The notes: generated by a model from the letters alone, not told the origin. Shown: positions 35,284 through 44,858, numbered from the stretch's first letter. The stretch: DNA of 64,000 bases from Chitinimonas_A lacunae (GCF_042650885.1 NZ_JBHSBU010000001.1:1178001-1242000), one strand, 5' to 3'. Made by a program: numbers and translations.

Positions 35284-35429
35284 CCGATTTTCACTTTGCC
35301 ATGCCGTGCTTAAATACTCGTCCACGAAAGCAGTTCGGTTATGTAGCCCACTGCAACAATTCGAAAAACTGACAAAAATTACGCAAATCCCTCATTTGAC
35401 TGAAATTGCAATTCAAAATTGAATTCGTC
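35284..35429 (+). mobile_element. Right part of the decayed IS30 remnant
   Basis: This continues the remnant interrupted at 34203. TTTTCACTTTGCCATGCCGT and the following bases match the last 45 codons of the IS30 transposase with frameshifts and substitutions, and the old right terminal repeat ends with GAATTC at 35421-35426. Directly beyond it a toxin-tip fragment begins. Confidence 0.85.
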
Positions 35430-35511
35430 CTGGTCGCCAAGTTTCAAATGGCCGTAGCGTTACTGCATCTTCTGGGAACTGATTGGTAAATATCGAGCGT
35501 GTGTTGTTTGG
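35429..35511 (-). pseudogene. Orphan fragment of the toxin-B tip
   Basis: These 83 bases are essentially identical to 50739-50821, the start of the Rhs-B tip. They read NNTRSIFTNQFPEDAVTL and onward to ETWRP, directly after a VPN codon triplet at 35506-35514. The copy is cut off by the IS30 remnant. It follows the immunity gene of toxin D, so it looks like the start of a stored toxin-B cassette. Confidence 0.8.
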
Positions 35512-35514
35512 TAC

Positions 35515-35542
35515 AAAGAGACCGACCCAATTTATGAGTCGG
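35515..35542 (-). terminator. Possible weak terminator after the toxin-D immunity gene
   Basis: On the minus strand CCGAC and GTCGG can pair around an 11-base loop, followed by TCTCTTTG. The stem is short and the U-tract broken, so the call is tentative. Confidence 0.35.
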
Positions 35543-35553
35543 CCGCATACTCC

Positions 35554-35829
35554 TTAATTATTGGTATCAATTCTTATCTTACCTAAGAAAACGTCAGCAT
35601 ACTGACCATAGTCTTCCATTTCGCCAGCAGAGAGAACAAGCCACCCTCCTTTTTGCTTGTATTGCTCCAACGCAGTAATTAGTTCTGCCTTTACCCACTT
35701 TGGCAAATCGTCAAAATCCACCTGCGAGCCACTCTGCGCAATGTACTTCACCACGTAGACAACTATCTCCCACGCGGGCAAGTCACCGGCAGCATGCATC
35801 TCAATTAAGCCACCCAAATGTGGAATCAT
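35554..35829 (-). CDS. Probable immunity protein to toxin D
   Basis: This 91-residue acidic protein has no signal peptide (IPHLGGLIEMHAAGDLPAWE, FDDLPKWVKAELITALEQYK, GEMEDYGQYADVFLGKIRI). The ATG lies one base after the stop of toxin D, with GGAGG five bases before it; a TTG six codons upstream is less likely. Position, size and acidity fit an immunity protein that binds its toxin in the cytoplasm. The family was not recognised. Confidence 0.7.
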   Translation of the reverse strand: MIPHLGGLIEMHAAGDLPAWEIVVYVVKYIAQSGSQVDFDDLPKWVKAELITALEQYKQKGGWLVLSAGEMEDYGQYADVFLGKIRIDTNN

Positions 35830-35830
35830 T

Positions 35831-36561
35831 TCAGCCTCCAAGCCCAAGCATGTCCCGTACTAATTGATCACCAAAATCCACTGCTTGCCAGTGAATATTA
35901 TTCGGCACGCCAGGCTTAACCTGATCCAAATACTGACCAGCACGCATTGCACCTCCATTTTGCTGGAACATAGTTCGAAGGGCCTCAATCTCATAGGTTT
36001 CATGCCCCAGAACAGCGGTAATGGAATAGTCGCTATCCATTACGGACTGACGAACCCAAACGTTAATCCGGCCTGATGCATCTGCAACTCCGCCAGTAGT
36101 GGAACTAGATGCTTTCCACATCACGGGTGAATTTGTGCCTTCGACGTTGAAGCGCCCGTAAGTCGCATATGAATTACCAAACTTCGCGTCGTACAACGCA
36201 TCATCGACAGAAACGAAGTGCACATCATCTGCGATGTAAACCCCATTGTTTTCCGCGATTGCCCTGGCTTCCGCCATGGTTCTTGGACCTCCAGCATTCG
36301 GCGTCCAAAGGTGTATTGTCTGGTGGTAGCTGGCTGTACCCTCAATAGAAAGTCTGTTTGGAACCGTAACTGGCTTCCCGACACTGGCATTGAAGACCAT
36401 CTCAGAGTCCAAACTCCAGCCTACGTCTAGCACATCCTCCGTTCTCATTAGACGACTAGAAACTTTACTTGTTAGTGCACCACCTATCTTTGTAGAAGTT
36501 ACAGCACCCACTGTTCCTAAAGTAATATGAGCGACTCCACCTTGTAGATCTCCGTCATAGA
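35831..36561 (-). pseudogene. Rhs-D: toxin D tip with the end of the backbone, cut off by IS30 copy 2
   Basis: The frame runs from the IS30 boundary to a stop at 35831. The first part (GVAHITLGTVGAVTSTKIGG through VFNASVGKPVTVPN) is the same as Rhs-B. After the VPN triplet at 36356-36364 the sequence is unique: RLSIEGTASYHQTIHLW, FVSVDDALYDAKFGN, RINVWVRQSVMDSDYS and VLGHETYEIEALRTMF. The HETYE run resembles an HExxE metal site, but I cannot name the family. The IS30 insertion separates this tip from the rest of Rhs-D, so no full protein can be made. Confidence 0.78.
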
Positions 36562-36564
36562 TCT

Positions 36565-37644
36565 GGCGAATTCAAATTTGAAGTGCAATCGGGAAGCAAA
36601 GAAAAAAGCAGAGGGAGGCGAAGTGCTATAGGATGAGCTTCCGTTTTCCGCCAAGAAAATAAAAACCCATGAATTCCTACAGGCACTTCAGCCAAGCCGA
36701 ACGATACCAGATAGAAAAAGGGTTGTGGGAAGGAATTTCACAAAAAGCGATTGCGGAGTTGCTGGGTAGAAGCGCGTCCTCAGTGAGCCGAGAAATCAAG
36801 CGAAACGGTGGCCAGCCAGGGTATCGAGCCGTGACAGCTCAAGAACGCAGCAGTCAAGTGAAAAGAACTGGCTCGTACATAAAAGAATCTCTGTGGCAAG
36901 ACGTTGTGCTCAAGCTAAAAGAAGATTGGAGTCCTGAGCAAATCTCGGCTTCATTAGGCCGGGCCATCAGTCATGAGGCCATTTATCAGTGGATTTATGC
37001 CAACTCGGAGAATGAGCTGTGGCGCCATCTACGCCGCCGCCAACCGCGTCGGCGTCCATGGCGACGAGGGGTGAAGCGTTACATCCTGATGAATCGTCGA
37101 GATATTTCGAACCGCCCAGCGGTGGTGGAAAGCCGAGAACGGGTGGGTGACTGGGAAGCCGATACGGTGATTGGGGCGGGTCAAGCAGGGGCGATCTTAA
37201 CGCTGACCGAGCGTAAAACAGGTTTAATGTTGACCTATCCGCTAGCGAAGAAAACGGCCGAGGCGGTCAAGATAGGCATGATCCATTTATTGACACCGAT
37301 TCGGGAGTGGGTCAAAACGATTACGAGTGACAATGGGACAGAGTTTGCGCGTCACGAACAAATTGCTGAAGCATTAGAAGCGGATTTCTTTTTTGCCAAG
37401 CCGCATTCCCCTTGGCAGAGGGGGAGCAATGAAAACGCGAATGGTCTATTGCGCCAATATTTTCCCAAAGGATCCCCTTTGGATAAAGTGCGAGAGGCCG
37501 ACCTTCACTTTGCTATGCAGCGCTTAAATACTCGTCCTCGAAAGCGGTTTGGCTATGTGGCGCCGCTGCAACAATTCGAAAAGCTAACGGGAATGACGCA
37601 AGTCCATAATTTAATTGGAATTGCACTTCAAAATTGAATTCACC
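36565..37644 (+). mobile_element. Intact IS30-family element, copy 2 (1080 bp)
   Basis: It has the same ends and length as copy 1. TCT at 36562-36564 and 37645-37647 is a three-base target duplication. Comparison with the uninterrupted Rhs-B sequence near 51022 confirms the junction: removing the element and one TCT restores AGATCTTCTTTCC. The insertion splits Rhs-D. Confidence 0.95.
36669..37637 (+). CDS. IS30-family transposase (copy 2)
   Basis: This 322-residue protein is nearly identical to copy 1 with all three catalytic regions intact (WEADTVIG, TSDNGTEF, GSNENANGLL). Differences include YILMNRR for CILMNRR and READLHFAM for REAEVHFAM. The high similarity of the two copies suggests recent transposition. 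Confidence 0.95.
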   Translation: MNSYRHFSQAERYQIEKGLWEGISQKAIAELLGRSASSVSREIKRNGGQPGYRAVTAQERSSQVKRTGSYIKESLWQDVVLKLKEDWSPEQISASLGRAISHEAIYQWIYANSENELWRHLRRRQPRRRPWRRGVKRYILMNRRDISNRPAVVESRERVGDWEADTVIGAGQAGAILTLTERKTGLMLTYPLAKKTAEAVKIGMIHLLTPIREWVKTITSDNGTEFARHEQIAEALEADFFFAKPHSPWQRGSNENANGLLRQYFPKGSPLDKVREADLHFAMQRLNTRPRKRFGYVAPLQQFEKLTGMTQVHNLIGIALQN

Positions 37645-38107
37645 TCTTCTTTCCTCCTAAAATAACCTCTCCCATTCCCATTCCTACGGCAACCGGAGGC
37701 AATGCCGTGAAACTTGTCATATAACCTTGGCTTAAACTAGCCCCTTGTTGCCATGTATAGCTGTTGGCTCTCGCCGCAGCCGCCATAAACTCACGCTCAG
37801 TAAGGAAGCCTCCGTCTAGACCACCCTGTCGAATTTCCGGAACAGGGCCATGTAAAATCGACCGTCCTGATCTTCCATTAGAGAATTTCTCATTCAGAGC
37901 CAGTCCGACGGGCTTTATTAATGATTGAGAAAAAGATAATCCAGCCTCTTTATTTTCTATCCACCGCCGCATATTAGCCAGCTTATACTGGCTACTCTGG
38001 ACAGGCCCCATCACTCCCTCTGGACCTGGCACTTGGCGGTGTAAAGCTCGCCCACTAAGCTGAGCTTTCAGCCACTTATCCTCATGCCCACTTCCAGCAT
38101 ACTCTGA
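37645..38107 (-). pseudogene. Rhs-D backbone fragment between IS30 copy 2 and IS3 copy A
   Basis: This part reads SEYAGSGHEDKWLKAQLSGR through SFTALPPVAVGMGMGEV, matching Rhs-B almost residue for residue (one visible change, FSNGRSG against FSKGRSG). It is bounded by IS30 copy 2 on the tip side and by IS3 copy A on the backbone side. The remainder of the Rhs-D backbone is absent beyond the IS3 copy, where the Rhs-C immunity gene lies instead. That suggests recombination between IS copies. Confidence 0.88.
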
Positions 38108-38115
38108 TGTGGTGG

Positions 38116-39003
38116 TCAAGTATTTTCGGACACGACGATAGGGTGTTTTTCTGTCCAGTTACGCTCATAAGCGTTGGGCGACAGATAGCCCCGTTTCGAG
38201 TGCCGGCGCACGCTGTTGTAGAAGCCGACGATGTAGTCGGTGACGTCGCGTTTAGCCTCAGCCTGGTTGGCATAGTCACGCTGCCAGACCCGTTCCATCT
38301 TGAGGTTCAGGAAGAAGCGTTCCATCACGGCGTTATCCCAGCAGTTGCCTTTTCGGCTCATGCTCGCGCGCAAGCCATGGCGTTCGAGCAGGCGGCGGTG
38401 AGCCTCGCTGGCATACTGGCTGCCTCGGTCAGAATGCACGATCAGACCGGGTGCTGGGCAACGCTGGGTGATAGCCCTCTGCAGCGCGGAACAGACCAGT
38501 TCGGCTGGCATCGTCGGCGCCATGGCCCAGCCGACGATCTTGCGCGAGAAGAGGTCCATCACGGCGGCCAGGTAGAGCCAGCCGCTGCGTGTGCGTAGAT
38601 AGGTTATGTCGGATGCCCAAGCTTGGTTAGGCGCCGCTGGTTCGAACTGCCGGTCCAGCACATTGGCCGCCGTGGGCAGGCCGTGCCGGCTGTCCGTCGT
38701 GTGACGGAATTTGCGTTTCCAAGTGGCCTGCAACCCGTGAGCACGCATAAGACGACGCACCCGGTGGCGGCCCAACTTGATCCCTTCGCTACGCAGCGTC
38801 GCCTGCAAACGCCGACTACCATAGCAACGCCCCGAACGGACAAAGGCCGCCTGCAGCCGGACGCTGACTGGGCATACCTTGGTTTTCCGGCCGCTGCGCC
38901 GTTGAGCCGCGTAGTAACCCGACCGGCTCACTCCCAGAACCTCGCACATCCTCGCCACGTTGCCGGCCTTCTTCTGCAGTTGGGCGATGCGCCGGTAGAT
39001 CAC
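38116..39003 (-). CDS. IS3-family transposase OrfB (copy A)
   Basis: This 295-residue integrase-core protein has an N-terminal HTH_21-like part (VARMCEVLGVSRSGYYA) and the DDE residues in WASDITYLRT, IVHSDRGSQYAS and NCWDNAVMERFFLNLK. The start is a GTG overlapping the OrfA stop. A fused OrfAB is expected from -1 slippage at the run of seven A followed by G inside OrfA (39032-39039 on this strand). Confidence 0.93.
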   Translation of the reverse strand: MIYRRIAQLQKKAGNVARMCEVLGVSRSGYYAAQRRSGRKTKVCPVSVRLQAAFVRSGRCYGSRRLQATLRSEGIKLGRHRVRRLMRAHGLQATWKRKFRHTTDSRHGLPTAANVLDRQFEPAAPNQAWASDITYLRTRSGWLYLAAVMDLFSRKIVGWAMAPTMPAELVCSALQRAITQRCPAPGLIVHSDRGSQYASEAHRRLLERHGLRASMSRKGNCWDNAVMERFFLNLKMERVWQRDYANQAEAKRDVTDYIVGFYNSVRRHSKRGYLSPNAYERNWTEKHPIVVSENT

Positions 39004-39326
39004 TTCAGTTCCCGGGCGAAGAAGGCCGATGCTTTTTTTAACAGCGCGTTGTCCTCGCGTAGCCGCCTCACTTCCGCCTCCAGCGCTCGAATGCGCTGCT
39101 GCTCCGCCGTCAGGGGCTTGCCGATTCCACGCTGCCCCGACAACTCGGCCTCGAACTGCCCCAGCCAGCGACGGACCGCCGTCTCACCAAGGTCCAGGTC
39201 ACGACAAACCTGGCCGACACTCAGCCCCTCGTCCTTGATCATCTTCACGACCTGGAGCTTGAACTCCGCGTCGAACGTTCTGCGCTTTTTACTCATCCAT
39301 TTCTCCTCGCTTGGTGAATCATCCAC
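39000..39326 (-). CDS. IS3-family transposase OrfA (copy A)
   Basis: This 108-residue DNA-binding protein has a helix-turn-helix (EFKLQVVKMIKDEGLSVGQV and LGETAVRRWL), then a leucine-zipper-like stretch (EQQRIRALEAEVRRLREDNA). It overlaps OrfB by four bases, and the AAAAAAAG slippery site lies near its 3' end, as in IS911-like elements. Confidence 0.93.
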   Translation of the reverse strand: MDDSPSEEKWMSKKRRTFDAEFKLQVVKMIKDEGLSVGQVCRDLDLGETAVRRWLGQFEAELSGQRGIGKPLTAEQQRIRALEAEVRRLREDNALLKKASAFFARELK

Positions 39327-39418
39327 CTATCGAGGTGTCCGGCCAAATTAGACCACTACAATTCTCTCAACTTTCTTCTGGGCCGAAAATTTCAGGGCAG
39401 GTCACTGGGTGTTGCACT

Positions 39419-39838
39419 TCATTTTAGAGCGCGCCCTGTGCTATTTTTTTGTTGGAGCCAATCCCAATCTGGGCTTTCCTTGACAACTTTGATAAACTTG
39501 TCCCCCGGAAGAATTAAACCCATATCATTATCAAGATACAGATCAGCACGATCCAAGGCGAGTAGCAATATTTGCTTAGCAAAACTCAGATCCTGAAAAT
39601 TCAGAATAAAATACACGGGCTTATTTATAGACCCCTTAAATACGTCCCCCTCTTCATCATCGTAATAATTCGCAATTGAATCATTTCTTTGAAATTGTAA
39701 AAAAGCCCCATCTTGCTGCCGTTCAACCACAAGCCTCTCCTCATCCCAACTGACGCGCAAGATTGGATCACCAAGAAGACTGGCCGCAATTTGCTGAAGC
39801 GAAAAACCCTCTGAGGTGATCATTACCATATCTCTCAT
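39419..39838 (-). CDS. Probable immunity protein to toxin C
   Basis: This 139-residue acidic protein has no signal peptide (FSLQQIAASLLGDPILRVSW, YYDDEEGDVFKGSINKPVYF, SFAKQILLLALDRADLYLDN). It starts nine bases after the stop of Rhs-C with GGAG before the ATG. The tip of Rhs-C looks like a nuclease, so a cytoplasmic inhibitor is expected. I do not recognise the family. Confidence 0.72.
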   Translation of the reverse strand: MRDMVMITSEGFSLQQIAASLLGDPILRVSWDEERLVVERQQDGAFLQFQRNDSIANYYDDEEGDVFKGSINKPVYFILNFQDLSFAKQILLLALDRADLYLDNDMGLILPGDKFIKVVKESPDWDWLQQKNSTGRALK

Positions 39839-39847
39839 TTTCCACTC

Positions 39848-42800
39848 CTATCGTGGTTTAACCGGACCAATCACGTGCAACAATTCATTAATATCATTAG
39901 TAATGAATATCCCTTTTCCTGCCGCATCTTTCATGATGGAGCCTTTAAACTGAGTGCCATTACCGATAAGTTGACCAGCATCAAATCCAACCACCACCCT
40001 ATCAGTTAATGCTTGTGAGGTTTGAATTTGACCAACGATACCTTTTCCAGTGCCAACCTTAACCTGAATTACGTGCGTATCTGTGACGATATCAAAGTCA
40101 GTATATGGCTTCCCCGGACCAACTGGATCGTCTTCTGGTCGTAACACATTAATCTCCACGTTTCTCACCTTCCCAGGGAACTTGGCTTCAATCGCGTTAA
40201 TTACCTCGGGAACTCCAGGATCTTTCGCAGCAAAAGTGCGTGGCCCTATGGTACTTGGAACATCTCCTACCGCCGCCTTGTTGAGTCGAGCTAACCCATG
40301 ATGAGTAGCCCGCGTCGAGGGAAGCATTGGCGCCCTACCAGCAGATCCAATGCCTGGGACCGCTCCATCACCCGGCAATGCCGGTACCAAAGCCACCATC
40401 TCGCCAGGAATTCTGTCTGCGGTGTAGAACCCAGCCACATTTCCTGCCGCATACAGTCGGGTCACAGACAGATTCATCTGTAACCCTTCATGTCCACTTA
40501 CCTTATAAGCGAACCTCGAAGCTCGCAGCATAGAGATGGCTGCATCGGCCTCACTCTTGGTTATATCCGGTTTGAAAGCCAGACGATCTGCCGTCAACAT
40601 TGCTTCACTGGGTGAGGAGACGGCAGTGGGACTGAAATGACGATTTGCCTCTCGCCTCCACATATCCCGCTCGTCCGCTTCCGTAAAGCGAACTTGAGCA
40701 GAACCCTCACCTGATACCGCTGCATTCAGTTTGGCCCGCAGTGCCCGATCGTTATCCTCCCGATAGGCTGCACGAATCCAAGACTGCGCCTTTTCCTGGT
40801 CATAGTCTTCGCTGTAGGTCAGCGTCATCCCTGCTCGGATACGCGAACTGGTCAAGCCATTCTGGTAACCAATCGCCCCCGCCAGCTCAGGATCACCATC
40901 CGCCAGCGACGTCAGCGTATCGCCACGCTGTACCGTGCGGGAGTACCAGACCCGGCCCTGTCCCCTGCCATCACCCGCCTCGCCGTCCAAAGCACTGTAG
41001 CTATGGCTGGGCACTTCAAACTGATGATCTGACGGCTCAAACTCCACCGGTGCTCGGGCGGCAAGGGGTTTCATCAATTCCGGCGAATGGAACCGATTGG
41101 TCGATTCCACACTGACCGTCTGCATAGCCCGGACGATTCCATTGCCCAGTGCATCCCCAAAGGCATTGGTCGCGATACTGACCATATCGAGCTTGCCACG
41201 CCCATGCATCGCAATCTGGGCAACGCGGCTGATCGTGCCGCTGGTCAGGTTATTGAGGAATCTTGCACCGAAGGTGTCTCCTTCAACGCTTAGCGACGGG
41301 GCAACCGAGGCAGCAACCCCGGCGGCCGCTACATTGCGCCAACTGAAGCTGCCCAGCCCTGCGGCCGACATCACGCTCTGGCTAATCGCAGAGCTGGCCA
41401 TCGCCGTCAATGCGGCCCCGGCAATATGGCTGTAGGAACTAAAGCTGCTGACGAACTGGGAACCTCGGATGGCCTCTCCCAACCCTGAGCCGCCAATTGC
41501 GGCCCCGACTCCAGCACTCAACGCCGCCGTCCCGACAGCTTTCCAGCTGAATTTGTCCTGGGCACCCATCGCCATTCCCACCGCTTGGCTAGCGACACTG
41601 CCCACTGCTGCCCCGACGGTGCTGGCCATCATGGCACCACCTAAGCCACTCACCCCCAGGATGCTCCCCGCAGTCATGGAGCCAATCATCGCCTGGGCAC
41701 CAGCGGTCATGATGGCCTGGAAGCCTGCGCTGAAACCGACCGCGGCGGCCCCAGCCGTAAAGACTGTGGCGACGATCATCACCACAATCATGACGATCTG
41801 CCCCACCGCGCCACAGCCTTCCGGCCCAGGCGGTGGAGGCGGTGCGGGTAGCTCTGGCGTGGTACTGCCCAGAATCTTGGTCGGGTTGTACGGCCGGAAG
41901 GTATCGGCACGGTTAGCCGCGCTGATCACCATCGGCAGCTTCAGCGTCTGACCCGCCTTCAGCAGTGACTCCGGCCCCGCTCGGTTCTCCGAGCTATCGA
42001 CGGCATTGTTGGCGTCGGCGATCAGATACCACAGCCCCGCATCCCCCCAGTTCATCAAGGCGATCCGGCGCAGCGTGTCGCCCTGCTGGGTGGTGTAGCT
42101 CTGCTCGCTGGCCTGCGGCAGGCTGTTCGGACTCAGGTCCAGATAGTTGAAGTCGAAGTCCGAGCTGTGGATATCCTTGCCCGCCGACCCCACCACATTC
42201 GAGCCCGCGTAGGCATAGGCTATCCCCTTGTTGCCCGGACCGCTGCGCCGGAGGATCTCGTAGTCCTTACTGTCATGGCTGGGCTTATCCGCCAGCCAGA
42301 CCGATTCCTCGAATCGCCCCGGTGAGCTGTCGCCCAGATTGGACTCGTCGAACCGCCACAGCACCCGGCCATCGCTGTCGGTAAAGAAGCGGCGGACCTG
42401 GCTGGGCACATAACCAGGCGCGAAGGTGTCGTTGCCTCCAATCCCATGCGCCTGAGTGGCCTGCCAGATCGCCCGGACCTGGCCGTAATCGTCCAGCACG
42501 CTGTAGCTCTTGGCTCGGCGCGAGTCGCGGCCAGTCACTTCGCGAATCTGCGAAGTTTCCTTCCAGCTGCCAAAGGCTTGGTATTGATAGGTATAGGTCT
42601 CCGACCAGCTGTCCTTGTCCAGCGTCTTGAACTGCATCTGCAACAGCTTCTCGCCATCGTACTGGTACGACGTCTGCGAGGCTGCCTGGGCATTGGCATG
42701 CAACCGGTCGGTAAAGGTGTACTGAGTGAGCAGCCGGCCATTGCCGTCGTACTCGTTCCGCCGTTCCTGCACAAACTGACCGTGGCCATTGACCGACGGT

Positions 42801-43244
42801 GCCGCCTCCAACGAGGGCGTCGATTTCGGCTCCGGACGTGGTGTCGGCGTCGGCGTAGGTGTCGGAACCGGGGTAGGCGTCGGGGTAGGCGTCGGACTCG
42901 GCGACCTCGGGTCCCAGTTGCCCTCCTTCGCCACCCGACCCAGCCAGTCGTAGGTGCGCATCGACACCAGCATCTCAGGTGAAGTCGAGTTCTCCTGCTG
43001 GGTCGCGGCGATCACCCGGCCAAAGCTGTCGTAGTAGAACTTCTGGGTCTGCGTCTTCCCATCCCTCTGAACCGTCTGCACCGAATCGCGCAGTTGGCCC
43101 GTACCGAGATAGCTGATCCGCGTTCCACCGCTCAGCATCGGCTGGTCGTCCTTAGGTAGGGCCAGCGTCATCTGCCAAGCATTGTTGAACGACAAGGTGC
43201 TGCGATTGCCCGCCAAGCTGTTCCAATCGACCAGTGGTGAAGTC
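39848..43244 (-). CDS. Rhs-C: 5'-truncated YD-repeat toxin with PD-(D/E)XK-like nuclease tip
   Basis: The open frame starts at the border of an IS51-like element and matches Rhs-A from LAGNRSTLSFNNAW to DNDRALRA, with one visible residue change. The parts are YD repeats, a proline/threonine linker, a LysM-like segment (SYTTQQGDTLRRIALMNWGD), a long Gly/Ala-rich hydrophobic region and a second LysM-like part (RTVQRGDTLTSLADGD). The tip then differs. After THHGLARLN it contains PYTDFDIVTDTHVIQVKVG, where D and QxK fit a restriction-endonuclease-like fold. Without the N-terminal backbone or its own promoter it is probably a silent copy. Confidence 0.82.
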
Positions 43245-43262
43245 TGAATCGCCCCGGGTTTT

Positions 43263-44075
43263 CTAGACAGCCCGGAGCTTGTTGAAATACTGCTTTTCGT
43301 ACTCTACGGGAGACAGGCCGCCAGCATGGCTGTGGCGCCGTTTCGGGTTGTAGACCATCTCGATGTAATCGAACACGTCACGACGGGCTTCTTCCCGGCT
43401 TGAATAGATGTTGCGCTTGATCCGCTCACGCTTGAGTAGCAGGAAGAAGCTTTCTGCCACGGCGTTGTCGTGACAGTTCCCACGCCGGCTCATGCTGCCC
43501 TTGAGCTTGTGAGCCCGCAGAAACGACTGCCAGTCATTGCTGCTGAACTGGCTGCCCTGATCCGAATGAACCAAGACCTCCTCCGTGGGCTTGCGCCGCC
43601 AGACGGCCATCAGCAGGGCATTCAATGCCAGGTCCGCCGTCATCTGGGCGTTCATCGACCAACCCACCACCTGCCGCGAGAACAAATCCAGAACAGCTGC
43701 CAGAAACAGCCAGCCTTCATGCGTGCGGATGTAGGTAATGTCCGTGACCCAGACCTTGTTCGGTTCGCTGACGTCGAACTCTCGCTGCAGATGGTTCGGT
43801 GACACGTTGGCAGGGCGGCCCCCGTAGTGACCAGGGCGGCGCCCATAGCCTGTCAGGGATTTGAGGCCGATCTGGCGCATCAAACGAGCCACACGATGCT
43901 TGCCGCAGGATTCGCCCAAGTCACGCAGGTCAGGCGTGATCTTGCGGTAGCCATATACGGCACCACTTTCCAGCCAGCATTGCTTGATCAAACCCTGAAT
44001 GCGTTGATCTTCCTGCGCACGTGCAGACAGCGGCTGGGCTTGCCACGCGTAGAATCCGCTCGGATGAACCTGCAT
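43263..44075 (-). pseudogene. IS51-like OrfB, 5' end lost
   Basis: The 270-residue frame retains the integrase core: VWVTDITYIRT, LVHSDQGSQFSS and GNCHDNAVAESFFLLLKRER hold the DDE residues. The normal N terminus is missing. The frame begins at CKVMQVHPSGFYAWQ, directly fused to the front half of orfA in a different frame. The element cannot transpose alone. Confidence 0.85.
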
Positions 44076-44263
44076 GACCTTGCACGCGTTTGACGTTCCT
44101 GCGGTGTCAGGCTGTAGCGTTTGATCCAGGCGTACAGGTTATGGAGGCTGACATCCAGCCGGGCCGCCACGTCCGCAACGCTGTGCCCTCGATCAGTCAC
44201 TTGTTTGACCGCTTCAATCTTAAACTCTTCCGTGTAACGCTTGCTGCTCATAGACACCTCCAA
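43988..44263 (-). pseudogene. IS51-like OrfA, 3' end lost
   Basis: The first 52 residues or so (SSKRYTEEFKIEAVKQVTDR to IKRYSLTPQERQ) are a normal IS51-group OrfA helix-turn-helix. After ERQ the frame runs into orfB DNA in the wrong phase and ends in nonsense. The coiled-coil part of OrfA is deleted. Confidence 0.85.
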
Positions 44264-44365
44264 TTGGTCGCCAGTTTAAGGCTTTAAAGTGTCTAGAAAA
44301 GCCAAGGCGATTCACGATTCAGTAAACGCAGCACCGGAGAAACTATTTTGGGACGTGTAGTCAAC

Positions 44366-44857
44366 TCATCGCCACTCAGAAGGGGCAACATTAGGAAGCT
44401 CAGGAAATGTATCTCTCTCCCAAGACCACTCCGATTCATCTTGCAAACACTTAACAATAGAATCAAGAGTTAACAAACAACCCTGGCCATTTTCAACAAC
44501 GCAATACTGCAGCCCTTCACCAAGCAGCGCCCCAATTGCCAAGATTGCCTCCTTAGCGTTATCACGCAGTCGATAATAAATCGTAATACTAGATTGGCAC
44601 CTTAAAAGGATCTTCTTGATTTCATCACCAAGCTGCCCCCAGTGACCAACTTCTTCTATTGAATCCTCATCATTCTCCCTATATTCAACCAATAAATAGG
44701 TCTTTCCAGAACCGCCTTGAGCAGAAAATTGGAAGCCGAACTCTTTTTCAGAGGACAATTCGTCAATTTTTAGCTTAAGCCGTCTTGTCAACTCAAGAAG
44801 CATTGATTCGGTAACAAGTGAGAATGGGAAAAATAATGTTATCGTTTTTGCTGACAT
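44366..44857 (-). CDS. Probable immunity protein to orphan toxin CT6
   Basis: This 163-residue acidic protein has no signal peptide (TESMLLELTRRLKLKIDELS, VEYRENDEDSIEEVGHWGQL, GEGLQYCVVENGQGCLLTLD). The ATG follows the CT6 stop by one base, and AAGGGG lies just upstream. GC is lower than in the housekeeping genes, as in most immunity genes of this island, suggesting separate acquisition. The family was not recognised. Confidence 0.7.
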   Translation of the reverse strand: MSAKTITLFFPFSLVTESMLLELTRRLKLKIDELSSEKEFGFQFSAQGGSGKTYLLVEYRENDEDSIEEVGHWGQLGDEIKKILLRCQSSITIYYRLRDNAKEAILAIGALLGEGLQYCVVENGQGCLLTLDSIVKCLQDESEWSWERDTFPELPNVAPSEWR

Positions 44858-44858
44858 A

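Larger units (their letters stand above)
38108..39360 (-). mobile_element. IS3-family element, copy A (1253 bp, full length)
   Basis: The ends are TGTGGTGGTCAAGTATTTTC on the left and, in reverse complement, TGTAGTGGTCTAATTTGGCC on the right. Both are followed by similar CGGACAC and GATAGG blocks. No target duplication flanks it (CTGA against ATTC), unlike copy B. This fits rearrangement between IS copies after insertion. Confidence 0.9.
43245..44314 (-). mobile_element. IS3-family (IS51-like) element with internal deletion
   Basis: The terminal repeats of about 25 bases are TGAATCGCCCCGGGTTTTCT on the left and, in reverse complement, TGAATCGCCTTGGCTTTTCT on the right, each followed by AGACA. 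Length is 1070 bp, shorter than usual. The missing piece covers the end of orfA and the start of orfB. No target duplication is visible. It truncates Rhs-C. Confidence 0.88.
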
